A DNA stretch of 64,000 nucleotides from positions 248,001 to 312,000 of the forward strand of contig JAPFFF010000054.1 in the NCBI GenBank assembly GCA_039105265.1. The letters are read 5' to 3'. Below the pieces are notes generated by a model. It worked only from the letters and a program-made list of their open reading frames with translations. It was not told the origin of the DNA and ran no database searches. The translations under genes were made by a program, and so were the position numbers. Numbering within the stretch: the first letter of the stretch is position 1; each line of letters starts with the position of its first letter. This DNA comes from Tritrichomonas musculus (lineage: Eukaryota > Parabasalia > Tritrichomonadida > Tritrichomonadidae). Of this stretch, positions 1 through 9,427 are shown piece by piece.

Positions 1-703
1 AAATGAAGAAGAAGAAGAAAAACAATTTATTCAATTCAAAGAAAATAAATTAATCTTTCTTTTGAATTTCAATGATAAATCGGCATCCGTTATTGGAAAT
101 GATTCAGCTAATGGAGATGTTATTATTCCTAAATCAATCAATTACAATAATCATGAGTACAACATTAAAAGTACTGCAAGTAATGCATTCAAAGGATCAA
201 AAGATATTATTTCAATTCATTTCCATCATGATTCAGAAATCCAATCAATCGATAAAGACGCATTCGTTGAGTCTTCAATTAAAAGCATTGCTATTCCTGA
301 AAGCGTTTTTGATCTAAAAGAAGGCTGGTGCCATGGAATACCGAAATTAATAAACGTGCATTTGGCTCCGGCTAATAAAATTTCATTTATATTGATAATA
401 AAATGATCAAAAAAGTGACAATTAGATATCATAATTTTTGTCCGTCGGGACATTAACAAAATAACAATTCCATCTTTCATCAAACAAATAGGAGCTTGTG
501 CATTTTCACAATCTTCGATTATTGAAGTTCTCATTCCTTCACAAGTAATGAAAATCGATAAAGATGCTTTCGCATTTTGCGATGAACTTTAAAAAGCTGA
601 ATTTCCAGATGATTCACACCTTCAAACAATTGACAAGAGTGCTTTTGAGGGATGTACAATTGAGAAAAAATCAGTACCAAAGAGATTTGAATACCTTTTT
701 TGA
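1..703 (+). pseudogene. BspA-like LRR_5 surface protein gene, decayed, cut by window start
   Basis: The translation shows the BspA-like leucine-rich pattern (LRR_5): 'ASNAFKGSKDI', 'SIDKDAFVESSIKSIAIP', 'DLKEGWCHGIPKLINVHLAP', then 'DIIIFVRRDINKITIPSF' and 'IDKDAFAFCDEL'. One frame carries the family from base 1 to 703, but the stretch between about 380 and 425 is shifted and holds two TGA codons. A further TAA sits at 590-592 inside 'CDEL*KAEFPDDS'. The 5' part lies outside the window. In trichomonads this family is a very large set of surface or secreted repeat proteins. Here it is a dead or fragmentary copy unless the breaks are sequence errors. The family call is firm; pseudogene status is likely. 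Confidence 0.75.
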
Positions 704-972
704 TGTAATATCAATATTACATCAAACTCTTATATATATATCTATTAGATATTTTAAATGATCATTTCGAAATCTAACTTTGAATTTATAATTGGCTAAA
801 ATATTCGAAAAAGCAAGTTATCCTTTTATTTTGGAAAATCTACTTTTTCAAATATGAAGTATTACAAAAAGTTAATTTTCCAATTATTATATGTTTTTGA
901 CATTTTTTTTTGCTTTTTATTTTTATTCAAAAAGTGGTTTCATTGAATTTTTTTCCAAAAATTTTGAGATTC

Positions 973-978
973 TCATAA
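973..978 (+). promoter_or_regulatory. Initiator-like motif (TCATAA) of the 995 ankyrin gene
   Basis: TCATAA lies with its A (975) 20 bases before the ATG at 995. It fits the trichomonad initiator consensus TCA(+1)Y(T/A), known from Trichomonas vaginalis. Position-based inference only, since TCA is common in AT-rich DNA. Confidence 0.4.
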
Positions 979-994
979 CATCAGATAGTTTAAA

Positions 995-2974
995 ATGATT
1001 ATTATCAACAAAATGAAAAATATCGAGAAAAAGGTGGTCTCATTTCTGGAAAATCCTGACGAGATTAATGAAAATTTTTCATTATTAAATCAATATTGGC
1101 AAAAACAACAATTTTCAAAAAACAAATATGAATTAAAATCATTTTTATACATTATCGATGCAATATCCAATAATTATCATCGTTCGGTGTCTTTTTTTAC
1201 TAAAATAGAATTAATTTTAAAATGTTTGCAAGAAAAAATTCAGAGTTATTTTGTTAATTTTGAAATTTTTAATATTTTCCATAAAAACAAGCGACTTCTT
1301 CTCTTTCTTTTTAAATCAGGAATAATTACTCCAAATGAAGAAATCTATTTCATAATTAAAAACAATAAGAGATACGTTAGGGCCAAATATCTTGAATATT
1401 TTTACCCAGAGTTTGAACCATACATTGAAGAAAATATTAAAAAATTTATTTCCGATCAGATTCCAGAATTAAATGAAAAAGCATCAAGAGATGAATTTGA
1501 CATAAAGAGAGAAAGTGGCGAAAACGATAGTTACATTTGTCAACTTATTCAAAAAGATTCAGTTGTTGATTTTATCACATATATTGAAAAAACAAAAATT
1601 TCTCCAAATTCAACTGTGCAACCATCGATATATGAAACCAATTTGTTTTTAATTGATAAAAATCCAACACTAATTGAGTATTCAGCTTTTTATGGCTCAA
1701 TACAGATATTTAAATATTTATATCAGAAAAATCTTGAATTAGATCATTCAATTTGGTTATATGCAATTCATGGTAAAAATGCAGAAATAATTCGATTCCT
1801 TGAAGAACACGAAAAAGAAGCACTTCAAGTTTCATATCCATATCTTATAATTGAATCAATCAAGTGTCATCATAATGATATAACTGATTATTTTAGAGAC
1901 AATGTGAATGATATCTTCAAAGATTGTAAAATTAAAGATCATCTATATAGAAAAGGCCTTAAATACTATAATTTCTCTTTTTTTACAGAAAGCGATTTCT
2001 TTTTTTTAATTGTAAAATGTACTCAACAGATTGTAAATAGCATTCCTTATTATTTATGCAAATATGATCATTATTTGCTTCTTTATCATATTTTCAATCC
2101 AGATTTAGAAAATGAATTCGATGTAAATCATCAATATAAAATCACGAAGCCTCAATTTGGAGATGTTGTTTTAAGCATTGATAACAAAAACAAAGATGGC
2201 TCTTATTATTCATTTAGCGATAAATTGAAATACTCCATTGTTAGAAATGTTGAAGAAACATCAACAATTCTAAATGTCACTGCACGAAAAGGAAACATTG
2301 ACATAATAAAGTTTTTGATAGGATTTCCTTCATTGAATGTAAGTATTAAATCAATTAAAAAGTATCAAGAACCTAAGTTTTTATTTACAATGCTCGACGA
2401 ATACAATGAAATTACAGAAGAAAAGACAATATTGCATGAGGCTGTAGAAAGTGGATATGCAGAAGTTGTTCAGTTTCTACTTGCAAATATTGAATCTGAT
2501 GTTAATTGTGCATTTGTAAAAGAGACTGTTTACAATGAAAAATCAACTGCACATTATCATTATTATCAAAAAATTAATAAAATATTGTTGCATTTTGCAA
2601 TAGAAAAAGGTAACATTGAAATAGTTAAATTACTATTATCAAATCCAAACATTAATGTCAATTTAGAGTCTACGTCAACTAACCATAATTCAGGAGGATG
2701 CATTTCTTACTCATCTTCAACTGAAATCGAAGATAAATTTTCATTATATTTTGCTATCAAAAATGGAAATATTAAAATGATTCAGCTTTTATTGGACCAA
2801 CCTCAAATAGACGTAAATTTGGGAATTAAAATATATTCAAGAAGTGAACTATTCAAAAAATTATCCCAAGAAAAAACACCATTATTTTTGGCTACTGAAA
2901 ATGAAAATCTCGAAATTTTAGAAAAGTTGAAGTCGGATCCTCGTTCAAAATTACAAAATAATCAAATACAATAA
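995..2974 (+). CDS. Ankyrin-repeat protein, DUF3447 type
   Basis: This is a 659-aa intracellular repeat protein of the trichomonad DUF3447/ankyrin family. Residues about 1-220 form a helical N-terminal region. Around 225-280 is the DUF3447-like segment ('LIEYSAFYGSIQIFKYLYQK' followed by 'YAIHGKNAEIIRFLEE'). About five ankyrin units occupy residues 425-655: 'TARKGNIDIIKFLIG', 'LHEAVESGYAEVVQFLLA', 'LHFAIEKGNIEIVKLLLS', 'LYFAIKNGNIKMIQLLLD' and 'TPLFLATENENLEILEKL'. There is no signal peptide or membrane segment. The ATG at 995 follows a TCATAA initiator-like motif at 973. Ankyrin stacks bind other proteins; the partner cannot be inferred. It is an intact neighbour of a dead BspA copy. Family call high, biological role unknown. 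Confidence 0.85.
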   Translation: MIIINKMKNIEKKVVSFLENPDEINENFSLLNQYWQKQQFSKNKYELKSFLYIIDAISNNYHRSVSFFTKIELILKCLQEKIQSYFVNFEIFNIFHKNKRLLLFLFKSGIITPNEEIYFIIKNNKRYVRAKYLEYFYPEFEPYIEENIKKFISDQIPELNEKASRDEFDIKRESGENDSYICQLIQKDSVVDFITYIEKTKISPNSTVQPSIYETNLFLIDKNPTLIEYSAFYGSIQIFKYLYQKNLELDHSIWLYAIHGKNAEIIRFLEEHEKEALQVSYPYLIIESIKCHHNDITDYFRDNVNDIFKDCKIKDHLYRKGLKYYNFSFFTESDFFFLIVKCTQQIVNSIPYYLCKYDHYLLLYHIFNPDLENEFDVNHQYKITKPQFGDVVLSIDNKNKDGSYYSFSDKLKYSIVRNVEETSTILNVTARKGNIDIIKFLIGFPSLNVSIKSIKKYQEPKFLFTMLDEYNEITEEKTILHEAVESGYAEVVQFLLANIESDVNCAFVKETVYNEKSTAHYHYYQKINKILLHFAIEKGNIEIVKLLLSNPNINVNLESTSTNHNSGGCISYSSSTEIEDKFSLYFAIKNGNIKMIQLLLDQPQIDVNLGIKIYSRSELFKKLSQEKTPLFLATENENLEILEKLKSDPRSKLQNNQIQ

Positions 2975-3318
2975 TTAAAAATTTTTTATCTTCTTAATCA
3001 CATTTTTATTTAAATAATTGTTTGATACTTCAGAGAACCAATTGACAGTTGAAAAGTATTTTTGATTTAACGTGCTTTCAATAGATCCATAACATTTCTT
3101 TTGATACAGAGCAAGGTCAATATAGCATAAATTGGCCATAGTTTGATCGTTTTCCACCAATTTTAACCTTCATAAAAATAAGCAAAAATATGATGATACT
3201 ACATCAATTATAGTGATAAATAAAACTGCAAGATCTCAGATTTCTAAATCTTTTCTATTTATGTAAAATGGTGATTAATATTATTTTGTCTCATAATTTT
3301 TTTTTTTTTTTTCCATAT

Positions 3319-3529
3319 AAAGTGTGTCCTCTATTTGGAAAGTGAAGTGATTTTTTAATTGTTGAAAAACAAAGGAGTATTGATTGTAAATTAGTTTTAT
3401 AAATATAATCATATATTTAATAAATGATTGTTTTTATAAAAAGAATATTCAGCTGAAATAGCATTAATTGTTAAAAAGATATTTTCAAAACAAAAATTCA
3501 CTTCACTTTCCTAATAGAAGACATACTTT
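3319..3529. repeat. Inverted-repeat element with 32-bp arms (MITE-like)
   Basis: Arms at 3319-3350 and 3498-3529 are reverse complements over 32 bases with 3 mismatches. The outer end begins AAAGTGTGTCC and the inner end is GGAAAGTGAAGTGA. The 147-bp centre is AT-rich and has no ORF. TA dinucleotides occupy both outer boundaries (3318-3319 and 3529-3530), compatible with a TA target duplication as in Tc1/mariner-type elements. TA by chance is likely in this base composition. It could also be a transcribed hairpin. Confidence 0.55.
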
Positions 3530-3557
3530 ACTCTAAATAAATTATACTTAAAACGAA

Positions 3558-3623
3558 ATGCCACTTTTTATTGCCCAAGGCGCACTTATAGGAGCATATT
3601 TTGGCAGAAATCTGTTGTTATAA
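3558..3623 (+). CDS. Possible 21-codon small ORF
   Basis: ATG at 3558 opens a 21-codon frame ending TAA at 3621-3623. The peptide (MPLFIAQGALIGAYFGRNLL plus one Leu) is small and hydrophobic, with a glycine-spaced pattern like a single short membrane helix. Local base content is richer in G and C than the surrounding DNA, which is the main reason to record it. A TCACTT motif lies about 57 bases upstream inside the right arm of the inverted repeat. No family is recognised and a random ORF is quite possible. Confidence 0.25.
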   Translation: MPLFIAQGALIGAYFGRNLLL

Positions 3624-3763
3624 AGTAATTAACTTGTTTAAAGTTGATTAATAATATGAAATAACTAAAACATTACAAAAAGTCTGAATAATATGCAATA
3701 AACACTATACATCACATTTTTATTTAATAAACATATTATATATAACAATAAATAAATACTATA

Positions 3764-6700
3764 TTATACTATATAATGTCTGTATCTAAAAGTCAAAGGT
3801 GAAAACGGTGTTAAATCAAACCACATTAAAGCTTCTTCCATGCTCAACGTTGTCACGCCATCTTCAAGGTAATACTCTTTTCCATACATTGTAAAATCAT
3901 CATAAGATTCGCCGACTGGTTTAGGGTTCAAATATTCATAACCATCGTAATAAATTCTTGAACAATCATCCGACTTCTTAAACATATCAACAGCATTTTT
4001 TGTTTCAGTTACAAAATTATTTAGCCATTTAATTTCATATTTATTGACACAACACGAAAATTTGGCTTGTAAAAGATTGAAGATTTTTTGGTAACCTTTC
4101 CAAATTGCTCGATAAATAGCGAAATAAAGCGAAATTGAAACAATAGGGAAATAAAATTTATCATCAACAAGAGAAAGATCAGCCAATTCAATCAATTTGA
4201 TTAAATCCTCAACACCACTATAATCAGATCTTATTTTACTTTTAAATGCATTAATGACAAATTCACAAGCTTTGGTTTGTTTGCCAGATAACAATAAATT
4301 CGAGAGTTTTTCAGTGCCAGTTTCACCACCAAAATATTGAGCTGGCTTTTTCAAACCAATCAATCTAAAGAATGTTTCCTTTTTCTCAGCTGTTTTAAAT
4401 CGAAGAGCAACGACATATTTCTTCTTTTCTTCTTCAGTCAAATGACCGAAAATTTCTTTTTTTAAACCAAATTGAATGCATAACATTGTGAACTTTTCTC
4501 TCACTTTTGGATTATTCAACTTGGTGATAGAATCAATAAGAAAGGCAGTAGCTGTTTGACCATGCTTCAGCAAACAAAATTCAGCTGACACAACATCGCC
4601 AACACTTAAATAAGAAGAAGCTGCCAAATAAATTTTCCCTTCTTTAAGACAATGATCAGCTCTTGTAGAAGCTGTTCTATATTCATTAAAAAGTTCTGGA
4701 TCATCAAAATGTCGATCAATATAAGGACGAAAAGGATAGAAAGTGCCTTTAGGCGTGCTCATTGTGATGAATTTAAATGAGTCAGTGTTTTGTGCTGCTG
4801 AAACTAGAAAAGCTTTGTCAGAATGATTTGTTTTCATTAATGTGTCCATTGCACCATAAGCATCACCGATTAAAAGTTGATAATTGGCGATTTGATTATC
4901 ATCATCGAACAATTTTGCTCTATTTTTCATCATTTCAATCCAAAAATTGACAGAAACCGCCGGTGCTGCAGCAACGGCCAAATCAAATTCGCCTGTTGCA
5001 AACATCATTTCACAATAATGCTTGACATCACCAATGAATAATTCAAGCTTTGCTGCTTGTATTAATCTTTCTTTACTTTTTAAAGCACGCTTAATTAAGC
5101 GTGTTTCATGAACTGAATTAGAAATTGACCTTTGAACAGTTTTTTTGGTCAATCGAATAACATCATTAATATGCGGGATATCACATTGTGAGAATTTCAT
5201 TTTATCTTCAGCTTTAGTACAACGTTTTATAAGCTTTAATAATTGAGCATATCCTTCAAGAGGACGAATCCAATCAAGTTTTTGACTCATTATGTTCTTC
5301 AAAACGGTTTTCATGAAGATTGAATCAATCGACCAAAACTTGATCGACGAGTCTGAAGCAGAAGTGATGAGCAAATTTGGATTCGTTGGAGAGAAAGAGA
5401 TAGAATAAACATTAGAGGTATGCGCTGTGAAACTAGAAATGACTTGTTTGTCTTGAAGATCATGAATCATAACAACTCCATCATAACCAGAACTTGCGAT
5501 TAAATTCTCCATGAAAGGGTGAAAACAAATTGGCCTTGATTTTCCTTTATGTTGCCCGATAACTTCAACAGATCGTTCAGTGAAGCTCCAATACTTGATG
5601 TATCCGCTGTTGTCTGATGTAATAAAGATGTCCTTTCTAATTGGCGAGAAAGAGATAAAGTAAAGGTCGCTTTGTAAAGGGTCTTCAATTTTAATGTCAG
5701 GCGTATTTTTCAATGACAAATAAATGTAAACAAAACCGTCATGTGAAGTGACAAATATTTGATTTTTGTTGTGAATTGAAAAGAGGCCAATACTTGGATG
5801 ATATTCTGGATCAGCTATCCAAATGGTTCGCTTCTCTGTAACATTGTAAATAAGACAGTTTTCACCGTCAGAACTGGCTATTAAAAGTTCAGGTTCAAAT
5901 GTGCTGAATTTCAGTGAAATGATCTTACTCTCACAAATTTGTGTGTGAAATAATTTGGCCCTGGTTTGAAGGCTGAAAAATGAAATAATGCCTTTGCTAT
6001 AGCCACAGCTAACCATCCCGCCACCTGGCGAAATATCCATTGAAAACATGCTGCCAAAAACTTCAAATGGAGGAAGTCGGTCAATTAGCTTCATGGTGCT
6101 CGCATTCCACGTACAAATCGCTCCTTCACCGCCTGACGTGAGAAAAATATCTTGGTTTATTGAATGAAATTGAATAGTAAAAATTGTGTTCGAGTGACCA
6201 GATATGTTCTGAAAAATAAATTTACGATTTTCAATGTCGTAAACTCCTATCATTCCATCTGAAAATCCAATTAATAGGCGATTTTCTTTAAGATCAAGAA
6301 GAGAGGTGATTCCAGATGGATAGATATTTAATACTTCAAGAGGAGATATTGATGAGGCGTTCCAAATTCTAACATTGCCTGTACTTTCGTCGCCAGTGAA
6401 AAATTGTCCCGGGATTAGAGTTGACCAAGTCGCGGATGAAATAGAATACGACAAATCAGTAACTTGATGATATAAATTAATATCCGTGGCAATATCAAAA
6501 ATTCCCCACGATTGATTCCATACAATTAAACATTGAGATTTGCAATTAGGATCTATTTGTACCGAAACAACTCGACCTCGACCTTTGAAATCAATTGATT
6601 TGGATTTACCATCAAAAATACGTGTTAATGTACCAACATTATTTCCACCAATATATATCGGGTCTTCGGAACCTGAAATTGCCATTGTTCGAATGCTATC

Positions 6701-7153
6701 AAAATTTCCGTAATTTGTTTTAACTTTTTTTCCACTTGAAACGTCGTAAATAAAATAATGACTAAAATATTTTGTAAAACATATTATTTGATTATCGTTG
6801 TTTATCCATCCGAAATTTATAACCGGATCTGACATCGTAATTTGTGAAACTAACTGATTTTCAATAATATCAATTATATCTACTCTTTTGGTCCAATAAC
6901 TAATTGCAATATATTGAGGAAACATCGTAGCTAAAGAAATTGTCGCAATACTATCTTTCCCATTTGTTATTATATTAATTAGATTTAGCGTTTTCTGTTC
7001 GTAAACATAAACTGATGTAATTGTCGCATACGTAAAATAACTAGAGTTTCTTGACATGACAACATTGGGCCCAGTTTGAATGCCTGGATAAACCATCCCT
7101 ACTAATTGCGCATTTCCGATAACTTCAAGCTGGGCTTCTGTTAATTTCGTCAT
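3764..7153 (-). CDS. WDR17-like WD40 repeat protein with C-terminal helical domain
   Basis: The protein is 1129 aa from the ATG at 7153 ('MTKLTEAQLEV'). The frame stays open to 7201, but the codon there is TTG, so 7153 is preferred. Residues about 20-615 form WD40 repeats, for example 'VRIWNASSISPLEVLNIYPS', 'GHSNTIFTIQFHSINQDIFL', 'AICTWNAS', 'IKYWSFTERSVEVIGQHKG' and 'LLITSASDSSIKFWSID'. The rest is an alpha-solenoid-like C-terminal half containing 'CEMMFATGEFDLAVAAAPAV'. Repeat order and the 'RIWNxSxxxPLExL' unit resemble animal WDR17, a poorly characterised protein with this architecture. It is probably a scaffold. No catalytic motif, signal or membrane segment. Orthology to WDR17 is inferred from remembered sequence pattern; the WD40 architecture is clear. 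Confidence 0.8.
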   Translation of the reverse strand: MTKLTEAQLEVIGNAQLVGMVYPGIQTGPNVVMSRNSSYFTYATITSVYVYEQKTLNLINIITNGKDSIATISLATMFPQYIAISYWTKRVDIIDIIENQLVSQITMSDPVINFGWINNDNQIICFTKYFSHYFIYDVSSGKKVKTNYGNFDSIRTMAISGSEDPIYIGGNNVGTLTRIFDGKSKSIDFKGRGRVVSVQIDPNCKSQCLIVWNQSWGIFDIATDINLYHQVTDLSYSISSATWSTLIPGQFFTGDESTGNVRIWNASSISPLEVLNIYPSGITSLLDLKENRLLIGFSDGMIGVYDIENRKFIFQNISGHSNTIFTIQFHSINQDIFLTSGGEGAICTWNASTMKLIDRLPPFEVFGSMFSMDISPGGGMVSCGYSKGIISFFSLQTRAKLFHTQICESKIISLKFSTFEPELLIASSDGENCLIYNVTEKRTIWIADPEYHPSIGLFSIHNKNQIFVTSHDGFVYIYLSLKNTPDIKIEDPLQSDLYFISFSPIRKDIFITSDNSGYIKYWSFTERSVEVIGQHKGKSRPICFHPFMENLIASSGYDGVVMIHDLQDKQVISSFTAHTSNVYSISFSPTNPNLLITSASDSSIKFWSIDSIFMKTVLKNIMSQKLDWIRPLEGYAQLLKLIKRCTKAEDKMKFSQCDIPHINDVIRLTKKTVQRSISNSVHETRLIKRALKSKERLIQAAKLELFIGDVKHYCEMMFATGEFDLAVAAAPAVSVNFWIEMMKNRAKLFDDDNQIANYQLLIGDAYGAMDTLMKTNHSDKAFLVSAAQNTDSFKFITMSTPKGTFYPFRPYIDRHFDDPELFNEYRTASTRADHCLKEGKIYLAASSYLSVGDVVSAEFCLLKHGQTATAFLIDSITKLNNPKVREKFTMLCIQFGLKKEIFGHLTEEEKKKYVVALRFKTAEKKETFFRLIGLKKPAQYFGGETGTEKLSNLLLSGKQTKACEFVINAFKSKIRSDYSGVEDLIKLIELADLSLVDDKFYFPIVSISLYFAIYRAIWKGYQKIFNLLQAKFSCCVNKYEIKWLNNFVTETKNAVDMFKKSDDCSRIYYDGYEYLNPKPVGESYDDFTMYGKEYYLEDGVTTLSMEEALMWFDLTPFSPLTFRYRHYIV

Positions 7154-8189
7154 CAAATAATTAAACGTGCTTTTTACCTTTTTACACCACCAAAAATTCA
7201 ATTAATATCTATTTTTCTATAAAATGGGAAAAAAAATTAGCAGATTTTATATAAAAAATGTACAAAAAAAATTATTAATTTTTTAAATTATTATTTTCTA
7301 TTTAATTTAATTTATATATCCAATATTATGATTAGATTTCAATATTAATTAAAAAGATAATGATTTATTTATTTTTTCTCTTAAAATAAAAAGGATCAAT
7401 TCAAATATTGAATTGATATTTCAATTATATTTAAAATGAAATAAATTTTCTGAACTAATAAATTGATCGGAAAAATTAATTAAAAAACCGATCTCCACAG
7501 CTGAATAATAGGAATTTATCATCACCATTAATTAGAAATATTTTTATTATAGCAAGTATTAAAGCTATATAAGAATGAATGAATCAAAAATATTAGTTTT
7601 ATGATGTATTTGCCTAAATAAACAATCAAAACAATCAATTAAAATACATTTTTCTCATAACATATATAATTTTATTAATATATAATTTTATATAAAATAA
7701 AGTTTATAATATAATTTTATATTATATATATATTGTTTTCTTCTGTTGCGCATATGTAGAGATACCTGTTTTTCAACGGATGATTTAAATTGATTTTTTT
7801 GACATCAATATCTAGCATCTCGACTCAATGATAGATTTACATAAATATTTAAATGTTATAAAATAAAATACAATAAGTATATTATATATTTATTCTTATA
7901 TTTCCGAAGATATAAATATTATAATAATTCAATATTTGAGTGAAGTCATTGTCTACACCTCTAATTTATCTCAGTCAGACTCAAGTTCTTTATCATATTC
8001 ATATGAATATGAATATTTTAGTGATAAAAGTTCTTCTTAGTTTCAATGAATTTTTATTTGAACTTATTAATTAAATAAACAGATTGCGGGAATCGTATTC
8101 TTCTACTCCACTTTTTGAAAACTTTTTAACTTTTTGAATACTTTTTTAACTTTTTGAACACTTTTTTTAACTAAATTAGCAAAAAGTTT
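7154..8189. other. AT-rich intergenic region upstream of the WDR17-like gene
   Basis: The sequence is mainly A/T with runs of ATATAT around 7660-7740. A plus-strand frame at about 7890-8040 ends in a serine/tyrosine-rich tail ('SDSSSLSYSYEYEYFSDK') but has no start or family match. It includes a short perfect palindrome ATATTCATATGAATAT near 7999. No gene is claimed. Confidence 0.4.
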
Positions 8190-8434
8190 TTTTTCTGCTC
8201 TAGTAATTAATTATTTTCTTTTCATTCCTTGTTTCGATTTTTTGCCTATTAAAATCGACAGAAATACTGATCAAGTATATTTGCGAAATATTTTTAAAGA
8301 AATGAAAGAAAATAAAAAAATACGCTTCTGCACTTGCTGCATCTAGTTTAGAAGAAAAGAAGGCAGTGAAAGCAAAAGCAAAAGCAAAAATAAGTATTGG
8401 CGGAAAAAATATCACTAAAAAGATAGACAATTGA
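8190..8434 (+). pseudogene. Possible gene relic with one frameshift, family unknown
   Basis: Two plus-strand frames join at an A7 run (8314-8320). The first reads 'PIKIDRNTDQVYLRNIFKEM' and then KENKK; the second continues 'YASALAASSLEEKKAVKAKA' and ends 'ISIGGKNITKKIDN' before TGA at 8432. The amphipathic, Lys/Glu/Ala-rich composition is protein-like, unlike the AT noise around it. No ATG is in a suitable place, so it is a fragment or broken gene. The minus-strand frame over the same bases is an antisense shadow. I do not recognise the family. Confidence 0.35.
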
Positions 8435-8619
8435 AATAACAGAATAGTATAAGTCGATATATGTATGATATATATTATAACAATTATTTCAGACTAAATA
8501 AACAACCAAAACCCAAATTTTTATTGTTTTATTTTTGAAAATCATTTGATTTTTAAAATTCAATTAAAATATTGCATTTTTCTTGTTAAAAAAGAATTAA
8601 ATAAGGAGTCAAACGTGAA

Positions 8620-8690
8620 GGGTGATTAGCTCAGTGGTAGAGCGCCACTTTAGCATAGTGGAGGCCAGGGGTTCAACTCCCCTATCATCC
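8620..8690 (+). tRNA. tRNA-Ala (anticodon AGC)
   Basis: A 71-nt cloverleaf. Acceptor GGGTGAT pairs with ATCATCC (one G-T). The D arm is GCTC/GAGC, the anticodon stem CCACT/AGTGG with loop TTAGCAT (anticodon AGC at 8652-8654), and the T arm AGGGG/CCCCT with loop TTCAACT. The internal A box (TAGCTCAGTGG) and B box (GGTTCAACTCC) are present. No intron and no encoded CCA. It stands alone between unrelated protein genes and is followed by a T-run. Confidence 0.95.
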
Positions 8691-8691
8691 A

Positions 8692-8698
8692 TTTTTTT
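8692..8698 (+). terminator. RNA polymerase III T-run after tRNA-Ala
   Basis: Seven T's begin two bases after the tRNA-Ala discriminator region, the usual polymerase III stop. A longer T-run follows at about 8703-8714 as back-up. Confidence 0.8.
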
Positions 8699-9427
8699 GA
8701 TCTTTTTTTTTTTTATTTTTTGAAAATACCTTAAATTTTATTAAAATCATTAGCTTATAAGACAAATATCATGTTTAATTTTTGAATTTTAAGTGTTTAT
8801 CCATTCTTTATCATATGTAAAATAACTCGTTACATCATGAAAATTAATCATATACCTTTATAATGGATTATTGATAAATGTTGTTACATGCATGATATTT
8901 AATAAATGATAAAACAAAGAATTTTGATTTATTCTGTTTGTCTCTAATTTTTTTTAAAAAAAAGAATAATAATCATTATTTGCTTTAAATACTAATATAT
9001 GATTGAAACCATAGTTTTGTAGTTATTGAAGCAATTAAATGTTGGAATTCAATATAATTACATATAAACTAAGATTTATCAATAATTATAAATAAATTGA
9101 GATTAGTAGAATTTGTATTTGTTCATGACTATATTTTTTGATAATATAGTAAATCATAAACAGCTAATAATATTTCTTATTTTTTTTTTCTTTATTTTAA
9201 TAAAGTTTATAATATAAACTTTATATTAAGAATTATTTGAATAGATTTTCTGAAAAATATTTTTTTTTCAGAAGGTAATAAAAAAGCAGTATTGAATATT
9301 TGTTTATATCCCAAATAAAATACTCAATTTAATTCAAATTAATTGACCTTCATAAAGACAATTTTTTAACATTGAAAAGAACAATGTTTTCTTATTTCCT
9401 TCATATCATTTTTTAAAATAAAAACCA
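8699..9427. other. Intergenic region between tRNA-Ala and the CH-domain gene
   Basis: The interval is AT-rich with a palindromic stretch near 9200-9230 (AAAGTTTATAATATAAACTTTAT) and no coding signal. Its last 25 bases hold the probable initiator of the next gene. Confidence 0.5.
9406..9411 (+). promoter_or_regulatory. Initiator-like motif (TCATTT) of the CH-domain gene
   Basis: TCATTT with A at 9408 lies 20 bases before the ATG at 9428. It matches the trichomonad initiator TCA(+1)Y(T/A). A second copy (TCATAT) is five bases upstream. Confidence 0.5.

Larger units (their letters stand above)
2975..3763. other. Convergent intergenic region
   Basis: This AT-rich interval separates the 3' ends of the ankyrin gene and the minus-strand WDR17-like gene. 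It holds the inverted-repeat element and the 21-codon ORF described separately, plus a poly(T) run at about 3299-3312. A minus-strand 61-codon frame at 2975-3160 has no family features. I see nothing else. Confidence 0.6.

Noticed and set aside
7154-7201. Upstream extension of the WDR17-like frame
   Set aside because: It begins with TTG. The first ATG is at 7153 and the extension has no family features.
8200-8430. Minus-strand 76-codon hydrophobic frame
   Set aside because: Antisense of the Lys/Ala-rich relic on the plus strand; its Phe/Ala pattern comes from AAA/GCA repeats read backwards.
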